A stretch of DNA of 64,000 nt from Paenibacillus sp. L3-i20 (GTDB taxonomy: Bacteria > Bacillota > Bacilli > Paenibacillales > Paenibacillaceae), in assembly GCF_022180385.2 (NCBI RefSeq), contig NZ_BQME02000001.1, positions 1,244,975-1,308,974 on the forward strand, read 5' to 3'. Both the position numbers and the translations under genes were made by a program. The notes under the pieces were generated by a model. The model had not been told where the DNA came from. It did not search any database and saw only the letters and a program-made list of their open reading frames with translations. Of the stretch, positions 33,888-44,367 are shown piece after piece; within the stretch, counting starts at the first letter, position 1, and each line of letters starts with the position of its first letter.

Positions 33888-34844
33888 TTAGGACATGATT
33901 GCTGCCATAATCGCTTTCTGCGCATGCAGGCGGTTCTCAGCCTGGTCGAAAATAATAGAATGTGCGCCGTCGATGACGCTTTCGCTAACTTCTTCGCCAC
34001 GATGTGCCGGAAGACAATGCATAAATTGAAAATCCTTTTTCGCATATTTCACAAGGTCGTCATTCACTTGGAAGTTGGCAAAAGCAACTTCGCGTTCCTT
34101 CTGCTCTGCTTCCTGTCCCATACTTGCCCATACATCCGTATAAATAATGTCCGCATCAGCGATAGCTTCTTTCGGATCATGAGTAACTACGAGACGTGAG
34201 CCCGTTTCAGCTGCATTCGCCTTCGTCTGCACGATAATATCGGAATCGGGTTCATATCCTTCTGGAGTCGCAATGGACATATGCATCCCTAGCTTAGCTG
34301 CACCCATCATCAAGGAATGAGCCATGTTATTGCCGTCGCCGATATAAGCCATCTTCAAACCTTCAAGACGCCCCTTATTCTCAACGATTGTTTGGAAGTC
34401 CGCAAGCGCTTGGCATGGATGAGACAAGTCAGTCAAGCCGTTAATAACCGGAATCGTTGCACCTCTTGCAAGCTCAACCACTTTGCGGTGTGCGAATGTA
34501 CGGATCATAATGCCGTCCAAATAACGGGACAATGTCTGCGCCGTATCCCAAATCGACTCTCCGCGGCCGATCTGTAGATCATTGCTGCTTAAGAACAGTC
34601 CTTGACCGCCTAGCTGATACATCCCTACTTCAAATGAAACGCGCGTGCGCGTAGATGATTTTTCGAAAATCATACCTAACGTTTTGCCCTTCAAAATATG
34701 ATGGGTTTCGCCAGCCTTTTGCTTCTTCTTCAAATCAATCGCCAAATTGATTAAATAGTTGATCTCCTCTTTCTTGAAATCAACGAGCATCAGGAAATCG
34801 CGACCTTTTAAACTATGGGCAAGCTCTTCATTTACGACCTGCAT
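33888..34844 (-). CDS. argF: Ornithine carbamoyltransferase
   Basis: Forms citrulline from ornithine and carbamoyl phosphate. Carbamoyl-phosphate-binding STRTR, HPCQALAD and the ornithine-binding HCLPAHRG are all present. 318 residues. AGGAGG precedes the ATG. Biosynthetic (ArgF) rather than catabolic by operon context. Confidence 0.98.
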   Translation of the reverse strand: MQVVNEELAHSLKGRDFLMLVDFKKEEINYLINLAIDLKKKQKAGETHHILKGKTLGMIFEKSSTRTRVSFEVGMYQLGGQGLFLSSNDLQIGRGESIWDTAQTLSRYLDGIMIRTFAHRKVVELARGATIPVINGLTDLSHPCQALADFQTIVENKGRLEGLKMAYIGDGNNMAHSLMMGAAKLGMHMSIATPEGYEPDSDIIVQTKANAAETGSRLVVTHDPKEAIADADIIYTDVWASMGQEAEQKEREVAFANFQVNDDLVKYAKKDFQFMHCLPAHRGEEVSESVIDGAHSIIFDQAENRLHAQKAIMAAIMS

Positions 34845-34860
34845 TCGAATTCCTCCTTCT

Positions 34861-36048
34861 CTACGGAGCTGTAAGCAACTCCACTAATATCTCTACTGCC
34901 TCATCTATTTCTTCATTCGTTACAAGTAAATTCGGTAATAACCGGATAACGTTAGGGCCAGCGGTTATAACAAGCAACCCTCGCTGTTGAGCCGCAGCTA
35001 CAATATCTCCAATTGGACCATCACATTGAATGCCAACAATTAATCCAAGCCCTCGTATCTCTTGGACTGAGCTTGCTCCAGCAAGCTTCATGCGCAACTG
35101 CGATATTAAATAGTCGCCTTGTTCAGCCGCACGTGCTGGCAGCCCTTCGCCTACAATCGTTTCGATTGTAGCTTTCACTACTGCTGTCGCAATCGGCGTA
35201 CCGCCAAATGTTGAGCCATGGCTGCCGGCTGTAAAGCCTTGGCGAAGTTTCTCCTTCGCTACCATTGCCCCGACAGGAAACCCGCTTCCGAGCCCTTTCG
35301 CCAAAGTGAAAATGTCCGGCTCGATTCCGAAATGTTCATAAGCGAACAGCTTGCCTGTACGTCCCATGCCTGTTTGAATTTCATCTATAATAAGAAGAAT
35401 GCCTTGCTTCTCACAAAGCTCTGCCAATGCTTTCACATATGCCGCATCAGCAGCGTAAATGCCACCTTCAGCTTGCACGAGTTCCAGCATAATAGCTGCT
35501 GTTTTATCGCTGACCGCACCCTCTACCACAGAAATATCATTAAGCGGTAACGTCTTAAAGCCTTCAGGCAATGGTGCATAACCTTCCTTCACCTTTGCTT
35601 GGCCTGTCGCAGTAAGCGTTGCAAGTGTCCGTCCGTGGAAGGATTGCTCAAATGTTATAATTTCGTATCGACCATTCCCCTGCACCACCTGCTGATAACG
35701 ACGAGCAAGCTTCATTGCCGCTTCATTCGCCTCTGCTCCCGAGTTACAGAAAAACACAGCGTCTCCGCAGCTATTATCCGTCAATAGCTTAGCCGCATCG
35801 GCTTGATTCGGAATGTGAAACAGATTAGATACATGCCAAAGCTCATCTAACTGCTTAACAAGTGCTTCTTTAATCGCCTTAGGCGCATGACCTAAGTTCG
35901 TAACAGCAATACCGCTCACGAAGTCCAGATATCGTTTGCCTGCATCATCCCAAAGCCAGCTGCCCTCACCTTTTACAAGCGTTATAGGAAACCGTGCATA
36001 GGTAGGAAGCAACGCTTCTGAAGCTGCTGCCGCAATCGTCTCGCTCAT
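34861..36048 (-). CDS. argD: Acetylornithine aminotransferase
   Basis: PLP-dependent class III aminotransferase of 395 residues that converts N-acetylglutamate semialdehyde to N-acetylornithine. Visible: NSGAEANEAAMKLAR, FHGRT, the LIIDEIQTGMGRTG Asp-containing motif and the PLP lysine in TLAKGLGSGFP. It sits 2 bp from argB and 16 bp from argF. Confidence 0.97.
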   Translation of the reverse strand: MSETIAAAASEALLPTYARFPITLVKGEGSWLWDDAGKRYLDFVSGIAVTNLGHAPKAIKEALVKQLDELWHVSNLFHIPNQADAAKLLTDNSCGDAVFFCNSGAEANEAAMKLARRYQQVVQGNGRYEIITFEQSFHGRTLATLTATGQAKVKEGYAPLPEGFKTLPLNDISVVEGAVSDKTAAIMLELVQAEGGIYAADAAYVKALAELCEKQGILLIIDEIQTGMGRTGKLFAYEHFGIEPDIFTLAKGLGSGFPVGAMVAKEKLRQGFTAGSHGSTFGGTPIATAVVKATIETIVGEGLPARAAEQGDYLISQLRMKLAGASSVQEIRGLGLIVGIQCDGPIGDIVAAAQQRGLLVITAGPNVIRLLPNLLVTNEEIDEAVEILVELLTAP

Positions 36049-36050
36049 CC

Positions 36051-36878
36051 TTAGATCACCCGTCCTTCTTTCGATTGTACGATGCTTGTGCCGACTCCGC
36101 CTTCACGCACCGCCCGTGTAAGCACGCCTGCTTCTTGACCACTTACAATAACAACCTCACGCACACGACCTTGAATACACTGAATTGCCGCACGCACCTT
36201 CGGAATCATGCCGCCATAAATTTCCCCACTAGCAATCATCACTTCGATCTCTGCTACCGTTACGGTAGCAAGTACTTGCTTCTCACCATTCACCGTCTTC
36301 AAAATACCAGGAACATCCGTCACAACAATCATCCGATCTACGCCTAGATGGGATGCTACCGCTCCTGCTGCTGTATCTGCGTTAATGTTGTAACGTTGAC
36401 CCATTCCGTCAATACCGATAGGAGCGATAACTGGAATATAGCCCATTCCCATAACTCCCTCAATAATAGCGGCATTTATGTCCGTTACGTCGCCTACGAA
36501 CCCGATCTCCGATGCATTGGATACAGGTCGGGCGCTAATCAGCCCACCATCCACACCCGAAAGACCAAGCGCCTGCGCACCATTTATGCCAATCTTGCGC
36601 ACGATCTCTTTATTAATACGACCTGCAAGTACCATCTCAACGACGTCAAGTACATCGTCATTGGTCTTGCGCAAGCCATTCACAAACTCCGTCTCGATAC
36701 CAAGCTTCGTCAACGTCTCCGATATTGCAGGACCTCCGCCGTGTACGATGACTGGCTTCACACCAGACTGTTGCAGCTCGCGCAACTCATCGAAGAAGCT
36801 GTCCGGCAATGCAGCTAGCGTGCTGCCGCCGCATTTCATCACAAAGCGCTGTTCCATTCCGCTCTCAGCTATCGCCAT
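36051..36878 (-). CDS. argB: Acetylglutamate kinase
   Basis: Phosphorylates N-acetylglutamate. Amino-acid kinase fold with KCGGST (phosphate loop), VHGGGP, and the C-terminal GGMIPKV. I use ATG 36878 because AGGTGA lies 5 nt upstream; a GTG at 36887 lies within or next to that site directly behind the argJ stop. 275 residues. The N-terminal KCGG region lacks the long N-helix of arginine-sensitive forms, and arginine feedback cannot be judged further. Confidence 0.95.
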   Translation of the reverse strand: MAIAESGMEQRFVMKCGGSTLAALPDSFFDELRELQQSGVKPVIVHGGGPAISETLTKLGIETEFVNGLRKTNDDVLDVVEMVLAGRINKEIVRKIGINGAQALGLSGVDGGLISARPVSNASEIGFVGDVTDINAAIIEGVMGMGYIPVIAPIGIDGMGQRYNINADTAAGAVASHLGVDRMIVVTDVPGILKTVNGEKQVLATVTVAEIEVMIASGEIYGGMIPKVRAAIQCIQGRVREVVIVSGQEAGVLTRAVREGGVGTSIVQSKEGRVI

Positions 36879-36887
36879 GTCACTCAC

Positions 36888-38129
36888 CTAAGTTCGATAG
36901 GCTGCATTAATGCGGACATAGTCATACGTCAAGTCGCAGCCCCAAGCAGTAGCCGCTCCATCTGCCATATGAAGATCAACATGAATGACAACCGTATCGC
37001 CCTTCAAGTACTCTAATGCAATTTCCTCGTCAAACTTCACCGGACGAGACTGTTCAAGCGTCATAATATCGCCAAGCCGAATATCGACTGTATCTGGATT
37101 AACAGGCTGACCAGCCCGACCTACCGCAGCGATGATGCGACCCCAGTTCGCATCAGCACCGAATACTGCTGACTTCACAAGTGAAGATCCGATGACTGTC
37201 TTCGCAATCGCTTGAGCTGAATCATCGCTCACTGCTCCGCGAACTTGTACTTCCACAAGCTTAGTAGCACCTTCCCCATCTCTAGCAATTGCTTTCGCGA
37301 GCACTTCACAGACGAATCTAAGTGCTCCAGCGAATGCCTGCCAGCCCTCATGCCCTGCCGTCAGCTCCTCATTACCAGCCAAACCGCTCGCCATCGCAAC
37401 AAGCATATCGTTCGTACTTGTATCGCCATCTACCGTAATCATATTAAACGTCGTATCCGTTGCCGCACGAAGCAAAGTTTGCAGTGACTCACTGCCGATA
37501 TTTGCATCTGTCGTAACGAAACCTAACATTGTAGCCATATTTGGATGAATCATACCCGAACCTTTGGCTGCACCTGCCACATAAACACGTTTACCATTCA
37601 GCTCCAGCTCCACACATACCATCTTCTGAACTAAATCAGTCGTTAGAATAGCTTGGCAGAACCCTTCTGCACCTTCTATTCCTCCATCAAGTGTCAAAGG
37701 CAAGCCATCAATCCCGCTCCTCACCTTATCCATCTTCAAGTTTTCACCAATAACGCCAGTCGAAGCTACTGCAACATGATCTGCAGATACGCCAATCGCT
37801 TCTGCAAAGCGCGCACGCATTTCATAGGCATCCGCATCGCCTTGCTTACCTGTGCAAGCATTGGCATTACCACTGTTGACAAGTACTGCACGCAATACTC
37901 CGCCAGCAGCAATACTTTCTTTCGTTACTTGCAGAGGAGCTGCTTGGAACACATTTGTTGTATATACACCTGCTGCTGTAGCAGGTACTTCACATAAAAT
38001 AGCGCCAAGATCATACCGCGTCGTTTTTTTGAGCCCGCAGTGCAAGCCCCCAGCTTTAAATCCTTGTGGTGTTGTTATCGAGCCGTCTGCAACGACCGAG
38101 AACAGAGAAGTATTGTAATTCTGCCCCAT
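36888..38129 (-). CDS. argJ: Bifunctional ornithine acetyltransferase / N-acetylglutamate synthase
   Basis: Recycles the acetyl group from N-acetylornithine to glutamate, so the pathway is the cyclic one and no argA or argE is needed. The self-cleavage site is in MIHPNMATMLGF, cutting before the Thr to give alpha and beta chains. The oxyanion-hole STGVIGE is also present. 413 residues. Its stop abuts argB. Confidence 0.97.
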   Translation of the reverse strand: MGQNYNTSLFSVVADGSITTPQGFKAGGLHCGLKKTTRYDLGAILCEVPATAAGVYTTNVFQAAPLQVTKESIAAGGVLRAVLVNSGNANACTGKQGDADAYEMRARFAEAIGVSADHVAVASTGVIGENLKMDKVRSGIDGLPLTLDGGIEGAEGFCQAILTTDLVQKMVCVELELNGKRVYVAGAAKGSGMIHPNMATMLGFVTTDANIGSESLQTLLRAATDTTFNMITVDGDTSTNDMLVAMASGLAGNEELTAGHEGWQAFAGALRFVCEVLAKAIARDGEGATKLVEVQVRGAVSDDSAQAIAKTVIGSSLVKSAVFGADANWGRIIAAVGRAGQPVNPDTVDIRLGDIMTLEQSRPVKFDEEIALEYLKGDTVVIHVDLHMADGAATAWGCDLTYDYVRINAAYRT

Positions 38130-38164
38130 CGTGAATCGTTTCCCCTTCTATTAAACAAATATAA

Positions 38165-39214
38165 TTACGGATAGACAGGAACAAATTGCAAGCCAGACGT
38201 TTCGTCCCAACCCATCATAAGATTTAAATTTTGAATCGCTTGACCCGCAGCACCTTTTACAAGGTTGTCGATAACAGATACAATCGTTACCCGATTCGTA
38301 CGTTTATCAACAGAAAAGCCGATATCGCAATAGTTAGAGCCCCATACTTCTTTTGTCGCAGGCAATTGGCCTTCTGGACGAACACGGACAAAACGTCGTC
38401 CCTCGTAAAAACTTTTATATAAATCTATGAAATCATTAGTAGAGCGTTCACCTTCGATACGAGCATACATCGTAGACATAATACCTCGTGTCATCGGCAC
38501 TAAATGGGTTGTAAATGTTGTTATAACAGGTGTGCCAGCTGCATCGGACAATACCATCTCAATTTCAGGAATATGCTGATGCTGATTCACCTTATACGCT
38601 TTGAAGTTTTCATTCAGTTCAGAGTAATGGGTACCAAGAGACGCTCCTCTTCCTGCACCAGATACACCTGTTTTGGAGTCGATAATAATTGTAGACGGAT
38701 CAATCCAACCTGCTTTCACTGCTGGTACTAAACCAAGCAATGTCGCTGTCGGATAACAGCCCGGATTAGAAACAAAATCAACATCACGAACGTTGTCGCC
38801 ATAAATTTCAGCAAGACCAAAAACAGCCTTTTCCAAATATTCAGACTCTGCCGCTGGTCTCTTATACCACTCTTCATAGAGCTCGGGTGATTTCAATCGG
38901 AAGTCCCCTGACAAATCGATCACTTTCAAACCCGCTTTGAGATACTCTGGTGCTAACTTTGATGCAACACCAGCAGGCGTCGCTAGAAACACGACATCTG
39001 CCTTCGATTTAATTAACGTCGGATCAACATCGTCCAGCAATTGCTCTTGAATGCCCAACAGATGGGGATACCCTTCTGTTATTGGTGTTCCTGCGTTCGA
39101 AGATGAAATAACAGACGTAACTTCCACAAACGGATGTGAAGCCAAAAGCCTAATCAATTCCACACCACCATAGCCGGTTGAACCGACAATGGCTACTCCA
39201 ATCTTTGTGCTCAT
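38165..39214 (-). CDS. argC: N-acetyl-gamma-glutamyl-phosphate reductase
   Basis: NADPH-dependent reductase, first gene of the operon. N-terminal GSTGYGGVELIRLL nucleotide-binding motif and catalytic Cys in SNPGCYPTA; conserved HQHIPEIE follows. Two Met codons start the frame. I use the second (39214) because GGGGAG is 7 nt away from it and only 4 nt from the first. 349 residues. A leader of about 245 nt separates it from its promoter. Confidence 0.97.
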   Translation of the reverse strand: MSTKIGVAIVGSTGYGGVELIRLLASHPFVEVTSVISSSNAGTPITEGYPHLLGIQEQLLDDVDPTLIKSKADVVFLATPAGVASKLAPEYLKAGLKVIDLSGDFRLKSPELYEEWYKRPAAESEYLEKAVFGLAEIYGDNVRDVDFVSNPGCYPTATLLGLVPAVKAGWIDPSTIIIDSKTGVSGAGRGASLGTHYSELNENFKAYKVNQHQHIPEIEMVLSDAAGTPVITTFTTHLVPMTRGIMSTMYARIEGERSTNDFIDLYKSFYEGRRFVRVRPEGQLPATKEVWGSNYCDIGFSVDKRTNRVTIVSVIDNLVKGAAGQAIQNLNLMMGWDETSGLQFVPVYP

Positions 39215-39459
39215 CATTAATCTCCCCTGTCACTAGAAGGCACCAATGGCTGTCGTTAATCGAACTGCCGAAACACCGCAACTGTGAGCATACCCCATGT
39301 GAATGCGGCTAACTGTATATGTGCCTACTCTATTTTCACTGCTTTACATATGAATAAATGAAGTATGTAACTACCCTGCAAGCAAAGGGTAAATTTGGAT
39401 ATTACCTACAACTTCCTATTGTACATCAATACTCTGCCCATGAAAATATACAAGTGCAC

Positions 39460-39494
39460 TGTATTATTATACATTCGAGTTAATATTAATACAA
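39460..39494 (-). promoter_or_regulatory. Arginine operon promoter overlapped by an ArgR/AhrC-box-like palindrome
   Basis: Minus-strand -35 TTGTAT (39489-39494), 17-bp spacer, consensus -10 TATAAT (39466-39471). The -10 lies inside TGTATTATTATACA (39460-39473, plus strand), which matches 12 of 14 positions of the ArgR box TGAAT-W4-ATTCA. A second half-site, ATGAATAAATGAAG, occurs at 39350-39363 within the leader. AhrC of Bacillus represses argC through paired boxes, so arginine-dependent repression is the inference. No T-box or riboswitch was recognised in the 39215-39459 leader; it contains an ACCCT/AGGGT hairpin near 39373. Confidence 0.65.
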
Positions 39495-39556
39495 CGATCT
39501 TTTAGCTATATTTTATCGATAATTTGTAAAGATCTCGTCCATTTTTGTTATTTCCA

Positions 39557-40450
39557 TTAGTTCTCTAGCTTAAAGCCTTGTCCTAACACCTCAGCCGTAT
39601 TACTAATGATGACAAAAGCATGCCCATCGATCGATCGTACGAGCTGTTTCAGCTTAGATACCTCATTCTGCCCTACGACAACCATAAGTACAGTTCTGCC
39701 TTCACCTGTATAACCGCCATGACCATCCAATCTCGTTAATCCACGATCTAAATCATGTAAAATTGCTTCGGCAATAGCTTCCGTATGATCACTAATGATA
39801 AAAGCAACTTTGGAGAGCTGCAAACCATTTTCCACAAAATCGATCGTCTTGCTCGTAACGAACAAACCTATCAATGCATATAACGAAATTTCTGGCGAGA
39901 AGACGAAACCCGCTGCTATAATAACACCACCATCAAAGATCACAATCGCCAAGCTGTAAGGTATACCGGTAAGCCTATGTAATATTTGTGCAGCTAAATC
40001 CAGTCCACCCGTAGATCCGCCGCCTCTAAATACAATACCAAGTCCAAGTCCAACTCCAATTCCTCCGTAAATAGCTCCAAGTAATGGGTTATCGGTTGGC
40101 ACAGGAATATTAGCTGTTAACAAGACAATAAAAGGCAGTAAAATCGTTCCTAACGCTGTTTTTGCCCCAAACTTCTTACCTAACATTATTACTCCGCCAA
40201 TGAATAAAGGAATGTTGAGTGCCCACTGGGTGATAGCAGGCATGATACCTAGCACCTCATGTATAAGGATGGATATTCCTGACACTCCGCCTGATGCAAT
40301 GCCGTTCGGCACCATAAACATATTAAAGCTAAGCGCAACAATGACTGAACCAAGCAACACCTGTGCCAAATTCCACATTGCTTTTTTCATCGGATTTTTC
40401 GGCTTGATGATGTCCGCGCGTTTAATCTTAACTTCTGACAACCTATCCAT
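39557..40450 (-). CDS. YitT family membrane protein (DUF161/DUF2179)
   Basis: 297 residues with about five N-terminal membrane helices (from residue 26) and a cytoplasmic C-terminal DUF2179 domain (about 205-297, LDGHGGYTGEGRTVLMVVVGQNEVSKLKQLV). Family function is not established. The start is uncertain: the ATG at 40450 has AAGGGAG directly against it, while a TTG at 40441 would have AGGGAG at 9 nt. It follows the prfB terminator and precedes the arg promoter. Confidence 0.88.
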   Translation of the reverse strand: MDRLSEVKIKRADIIKPKNPMKKAMWNLAQVLLGSVIVALSFNMFMVPNGIASGGVSGISILIHEVLGIMPAITQWALNIPLFIGGVIMLGKKFGAKTALGTILLPFIVLLTANIPVPTDNPLLGAIYGGIGVGLGLGIVFRGGGSTGGLDLAAQILHRLTGIPYSLAIVIFDGGVIIAAGFVFSPEISLYALIGLFVTSKTIDFVENGLQLSKVAFIISDHTEAIAEAILHDLDRGLTRLDGHGGYTGEGRTVLMVVVGQNEVSKLKQLVRSIDGHAFVIISNTAEVLGQGFKLEN

Positions 40451-40462
40451 CTCCCTTTTCTC

Positions 40463-40504
40463 AAAAAGAAGAGTTCCACACTTAATAAGTGTCGGAACTC
40501 TTCC
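40463..40504 (-). terminator. Terminator of the secA-prfB unit
   Basis: Minus-strand stem GAAGAGTTCC.ACACTT / AAGTGT.GGAACTCTTC with a 3-nt loop, followed by TTTTTGAG. It lies about 65 nt past the prfB stop. Confidence 0.9.
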
Positions 40505-40567
40505 TCAAAACATTGCGCAACTACATCTTGCACTTATTTTCACTACTTACATTTAAAATACTATCCC

Positions 40568-41675
40568 TTAGTCATGCCTAATCTGGCTTCTCAGATAACC
40601 GTTAATAAAAGCATCTATGTCGCCGTCCATGACAGCACCTACATTGCCCGTCTCAACTGATGTGCGATGATCCTTCACCATACTGTAAGGATGGAACACA
40701 TAGGAACGAATTTGACTGCCCCATGCGATATCAGACTGGACACCGCGAATTTCGGCAAGCTCCTTCAATTGCTCCTCAATCTTCCGCTCATACAACTTTG
40801 ATCTGAGCGTCTTCATTGCGCGTTCACGGTTCGCTATCTGTGACCTTTCTTGCTGACATGCAACGATAATGCCCGATGGGATGTGAGTAATTCGAATTGC
40901 TGATTCCGTCTTATTGACATGCTGGCCGCCAGCGCCGCTTGCGCGGTACGTGTCGACCTTCAGATCTTCGGAACGAATCTCAATTTCAATATTATCATCA
41001 ATCTCTGGCAAAACATCACAGGAAGCAAAGGATGTATGACGTCGACCAGCGGAATCAAAAGGTGAAATACGTACTAAACGATGGACACCTTTCTCCGCCT
41101 TTAGATAGCCGTAAGCGTTGTAGCCCTTAACGAGTATCGTAACACTCTTAATACCCGCTTCGTCGCCATCCAGATAATCAAGCACTTCGACTTTAAAACC
41201 GCGCTTCTCAGCCCACCTCGTATACATACGGTAGAGCATAAGTCCCCAGTCCTGTGACTCCGTTCCGCCAGCGCCAGGATGAAGCTCGACGATGGCATTT
41301 AGTCGGTCATAAGGCTGGTTGAGCAGCAGCTGAAGCTCGAAGTCACTAATCTTGCCAAGCAATGTCTTTACGCCGGAAGTAAGTTCTTGTTCAAGTGACT
41401 CATCTTCCTCTTCTTCAGCTAGTTCTAACATCATCTGGAGTTCTTCATGATCGTTGTAAAGCCTTTCGTATTGCTCAACGACCGACTTCACTGCATTCAA
41501 CTCCGAAATAACGCCTTGAGCACGCTCATTGTCATCCCAGAAGTCAGGGTAAGACATCTTTTCTTCAAGATTGGCAATCATCTCTTGCTTAATATCTAAG
41601 TCAAAGAGACCCCCTAAGTTCTTGGAGACGCTTCGCCATTTCACGCAAATCCTGTTTCACAGTAACATCTAACAT
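40568..41675 (-). CDS. prfB: Peptide chain release factor 2 (programmed +1 frameshift)
   Basis: RF2 recognises UGA and UAA. Translation starts at ATG 41675 ([19 protein letters not shown] upstream) and meets an in-frame TGA as codon 25 (41601-41603). The site AGGGGGTCTCTTTGAC is the classic internal Shine-Dalgarno plus CTT-TGA slippery codon. A +1 shift continues as LDLDIKQ to the stop at 40568, giving 368 residues. The specificity tripeptide SPF (VRISPFD) and the catalytic GGQ ([14 protein letters not shown]) are present. It follows secA by 26 bp. Confidence 0.97.
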
Positions 41676-41701
41676 GGCTATCGCTTCACCTCAACCTATT
41701 C

Positions 41702-44212
41702 TTACTTCGTACCGTGGCATTGCTTATATTTTTTGCCGCTGCCGCATGGACAAGGATCATTACGACCTGCGCGATCTTCACGCTTAGCTGGACGCTTCTC
41801 TGCAGCTTCACCGCCGCCGCTTGTTGAAGTCGTCTGCCCCTTTACAACCTCTTGACGTTCCAAGTTGCTTTCGACGCGTGCTTTCATAATATATTTGGAA
41901 ACTTCCTCTTGAATGCTCTCGATCATTTCTTTGAACATCTCGAAGCCTTCGAATTGGTATTCACGAAGAGGATCAGTACCGCCATATGCACGAAGATGAA
42001 TACCTTGACGCAATTGATCCATCGCATCAATATGATCCATCCACTTGCTGTCTACAGCACGCAGTACAACAACTTTTTCGAATTCACGCATCGTCTCTTC
42101 GCCAAGCTGTTCTTCACGCTCATCGTAGAATGCAGTAATCTTGCCAAGAAGGAACTCATTGATTTCTTCCTTCTCTTTGCCCCATATATCTTCCTTCTTG
42201 AGAGAACCTTCCTCAAGGAACGTCGCATGAACATAGTCCACAACTGCCTGTAGATCCCACTCTTCCGGAATATCCTCGGAGCAGTGTGCATCCACAATAC
42301 GATCCAGAACAGGCTTGATCATCTCCATGACTTCATTACGAATATCAGCGGATTCTAGAACTGCGCGGCGTTGTTTATAAATAACTTCACGCTGCTGATT
42401 CATAACGTCATCATATTGAAGAACGACTTTCCGTGTATCGAAGTTGCTTCCCTCAACACGTTTCTGAGCAGACTCAACAGCTCTGGAAATCATACGGCTT
42501 TCGATCGGTTGATCTTCATCAAGACCAAGACGATCCATCATCGCCATAATATTATCAGCACCAAAACGGCGCATTAGCTCATCCTCAAGTGATAGATAGA
42601 ATTGTGATGAACCAGGGTCACCTTGACGTCCGGCACGACCACGCAACTGATTATCGATACGACGGCTCTCATGACGCTCTGTACCAATAATGTGCAGACC
42701 GCCAATTCCTGGAACTTCCTCACCTAACAAGATATCCGTACCACGACCAGCCATATTCGTCGCAATCGTTACTGATCCATATTGACCAGCACGAGAAATA
42801 ATTTCAGCTTCTTCGGCATGGAATTTTGCATTCAATACTTTATGAGCAATGCCGCGACGCTTCAGCATGTCAGCAAGCTTCTCCGAATTTTCGATGGAGA
42901 TTGTACCAACGAGTACCGGCTGATTGTCAGCATGGCGTCTCACAATCTCTTCTACTACAGCCTTGAATTTTCCGTTCTCACTCTTGTACACAACATCCGG
43001 CATATCCTTACGAATCAAAAGGCGGTTCGTCGGAATTTGGATTACATCTAGTCCGTAAATACGGCGGAACTCTTCTTCCTCTGTCTTAGCTGTACCTGTC
43101 ATACCAGACAGCTTGCGATACATACGGAAGTAGTTCTGGAACGTAATGGTTGCAAGCGTCATGCTCTCATTCTGAACCTTAAGTTGTTCCTTCGCTTCAA
43201 TCGCTTGGTGCAAGCCATCGCTATAACGACGACCAGACATAAGACGACCGGTAAATTCATCAACAATAACAACTTCGTCTTCTTCCACGACGTAGTCGAC
43301 ATCACGCTTCATAATAAAGATAGCTTTCAGTGCTTGTTGAATATGATGATTAATCAGCACGTTGGCATGATCAAATAAATTTTCTATACCGAAGGCACGT
43401 TCAGCCTTCTCTACACCTGATTCAGTCAAAATAACACTACGGAGCTTGATATCGATTGTAAAGTCTTCAACATCCTTCAATCGGCTCACAAAGCGATCAG
43501 CTGCATGATACATCTCTGTCGACTTTGCTGCTTGTCCAGAAATGATAAGTGGTGTACGCGCTTCGTCGACTAGAATGGAGTCAACCTCATCTATAATTGC
43601 GTAATAAAGCGGACGTTGTACCATCTGCTCTTTATAAAGCACCATGTTGTCACGCAAATAATCGAAGCCGAACTCATTGTTCGTGCCATACGTAATATCG
43701 CAGGCATAAGCTTCTTGCTTCTCTGAATGAGACAAGCCATGCAAGTTACAGCCTACTGTCATACCAAGGAAATTGTACAGTTGACCCATAATCTCGCTAT
43801 CCCGTTCAGCTAGATAGTTATTGACTGTTATTACGTGTACGCCCTTACCAAGAAGAGCATTTAAATAAACAGATAATGTAGCAACAAGCGTCTTACCTTC
43901 ACCTGTCTTCATCTCTGATATCTTACCTTCATGAAGAACCATACCACCAAGCAATTGTACATCAAAGTGTCTCATGCCAAGCGTACGTTTCGATGCTTCA
44001 CGTACCGTTGCAAATGCTTCCGGAAGTAATGAAATTAGTTCTTCGCCTTTTTCTATGCGAGCTTTAAACTCATCTGTTTTAGCGCGTAGTTGGTCGTCAG
44101 ACAATGCTGTAAACTTGGACTCCATGCTATTAATTTCTTCTACCGTGCGCGTGAGCCTTTTAACTTCGCGCTCATTCGCGTCTCCGAATATTTTTTTTAC
44201 CAGTCCGAGCAT
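41702..44212 (-). CDS. secA: Protein translocase ATPase SecA
   Basis: Motor of the Sec pathway, acting at SecYEG on the inner face of the membrane. 836 residues. Walker [50 protein letters not shown], and a C-terminal zinc-binding tail [14 protein letters not shown] that binds SecB-like partners or phospholipid. AGAGGGG lies before the ATG. It is co-transcribed with prfB, as in Bacillus. Confidence 0.98.
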   Translation of the reverse strand: MLGLVKKIFGDANEREVKRLTRTVEEINSMESKFTALSDDQLRAKTDEFKARIEKGEELISLLPEAFATVREASKRTLGMRHFDVQLLGGMVLHEGKISEMKTGEGKTLVATLSVYLNALLGKGVHVITVNNYLAERDSEIMGQLYNFLGMTVGCNLHGLSHSEKQEAYACDITYGTNNEFGFDYLRDNMVLYKEQMVQRPLYYAIIDEVDSILVDEARTPLIISGQAAKSTEMYHAADRFVSRLKDVEDFTIDIKLRSVILTESGVEKAERAFGIENLFDHANVLINHHIQQALKAIFIMKRDVDYVVEEDEVVIVDEFTGRLMSGRRYSDGLHQAIEAKEQLKVQNESMTLATITFQNYFRMYRKLSGMTGTAKTEEEEFRRIYGLDVIQIPTNRLLIRKDMPDVVYKSENGKFKAVVEEIVRRHADNQPVLVGTISIENSEKLADMLKRRGIAHKVLNAKFHAEEAEIISRAGQYGSVTIATNMAGRGTDILLGEEVPGIGGLHIIGTERHESRRIDNQLRGRAGRQGDPGSSQFYLSLEDELMRRFGADNIMAMMDRLGLDEDQPIESRMISRAVESAQKRVEGSNFDTRKVVLQYDDVMNQQREVIYKQRRAVLESADIRNEVMEMIKPVLDRIVDAHCSEDIPEEWDLQAVVDYVHATFLEEGSLKKEDIWGKEKEEINEFLLGKITAFYDEREEQLGEETMREFEKVVVLRAVDSKWMDHIDAMDQLRQGIHLRAYGGTDPLREYQFEGFEMFKEMIESIQEEVSKYIMKARVESNLERQEVVKGQTTSTSGGGEAAEKRPAKREDRAGRNDPCPCGSGKKYKQCHGTK

Positions 44213-44251
44213 GGTATTCCCCTCTTTCGGTAATAGGTCTATTTGTTTTAA

Positions 44252-44280
44252 ATTGTAACAGTTTGTAGAGTCTGTCGCAA
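44252..44280 (-). promoter_or_regulatory. secA promoter candidate
   Basis: Minus-strand -35 TTGCGA (44275-44280), 17-bp spacer, -10 TACAAT (44252-44257) with an extended TGT just before it. About 40 bp upstream of secA. Confidence 0.6.
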
Positions 44281-44296
44281 TGTATGTCCATCAGGG

Positions 44297-44334
44297 GAAA
44301 AGAAAAGCCCCCCTCCACAATAATGGAGGCAGGC
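44297..44334 (-). terminator. Terminator of hpf
   Basis: Minus-strand stem AGCC..CCTCCA / TGGAGG..GGCT with a 6-nt loop, followed by TTTTCTTTTCC. It lies between hpf and the secA promoter. Confidence 0.85.
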
Positions 44335-44367
44335 TGCTATACTCGTATGTTTCTTCCATAATGTATA

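Noticed and set aside
39215..39459. T-box, riboswitch or leader-peptide attenuator ahead of argC
   Set aside because: No T-box AGGGTGGNACCGCG motif, no terminator/antiterminator pair, and the small reading frame has no ribosome binding site or arginine run.
40568..41675. prfB as a frameshifted pseudogene
   Set aside because: The TGA is at the conserved programmed frameshift site with all required elements, so the gene is functional.
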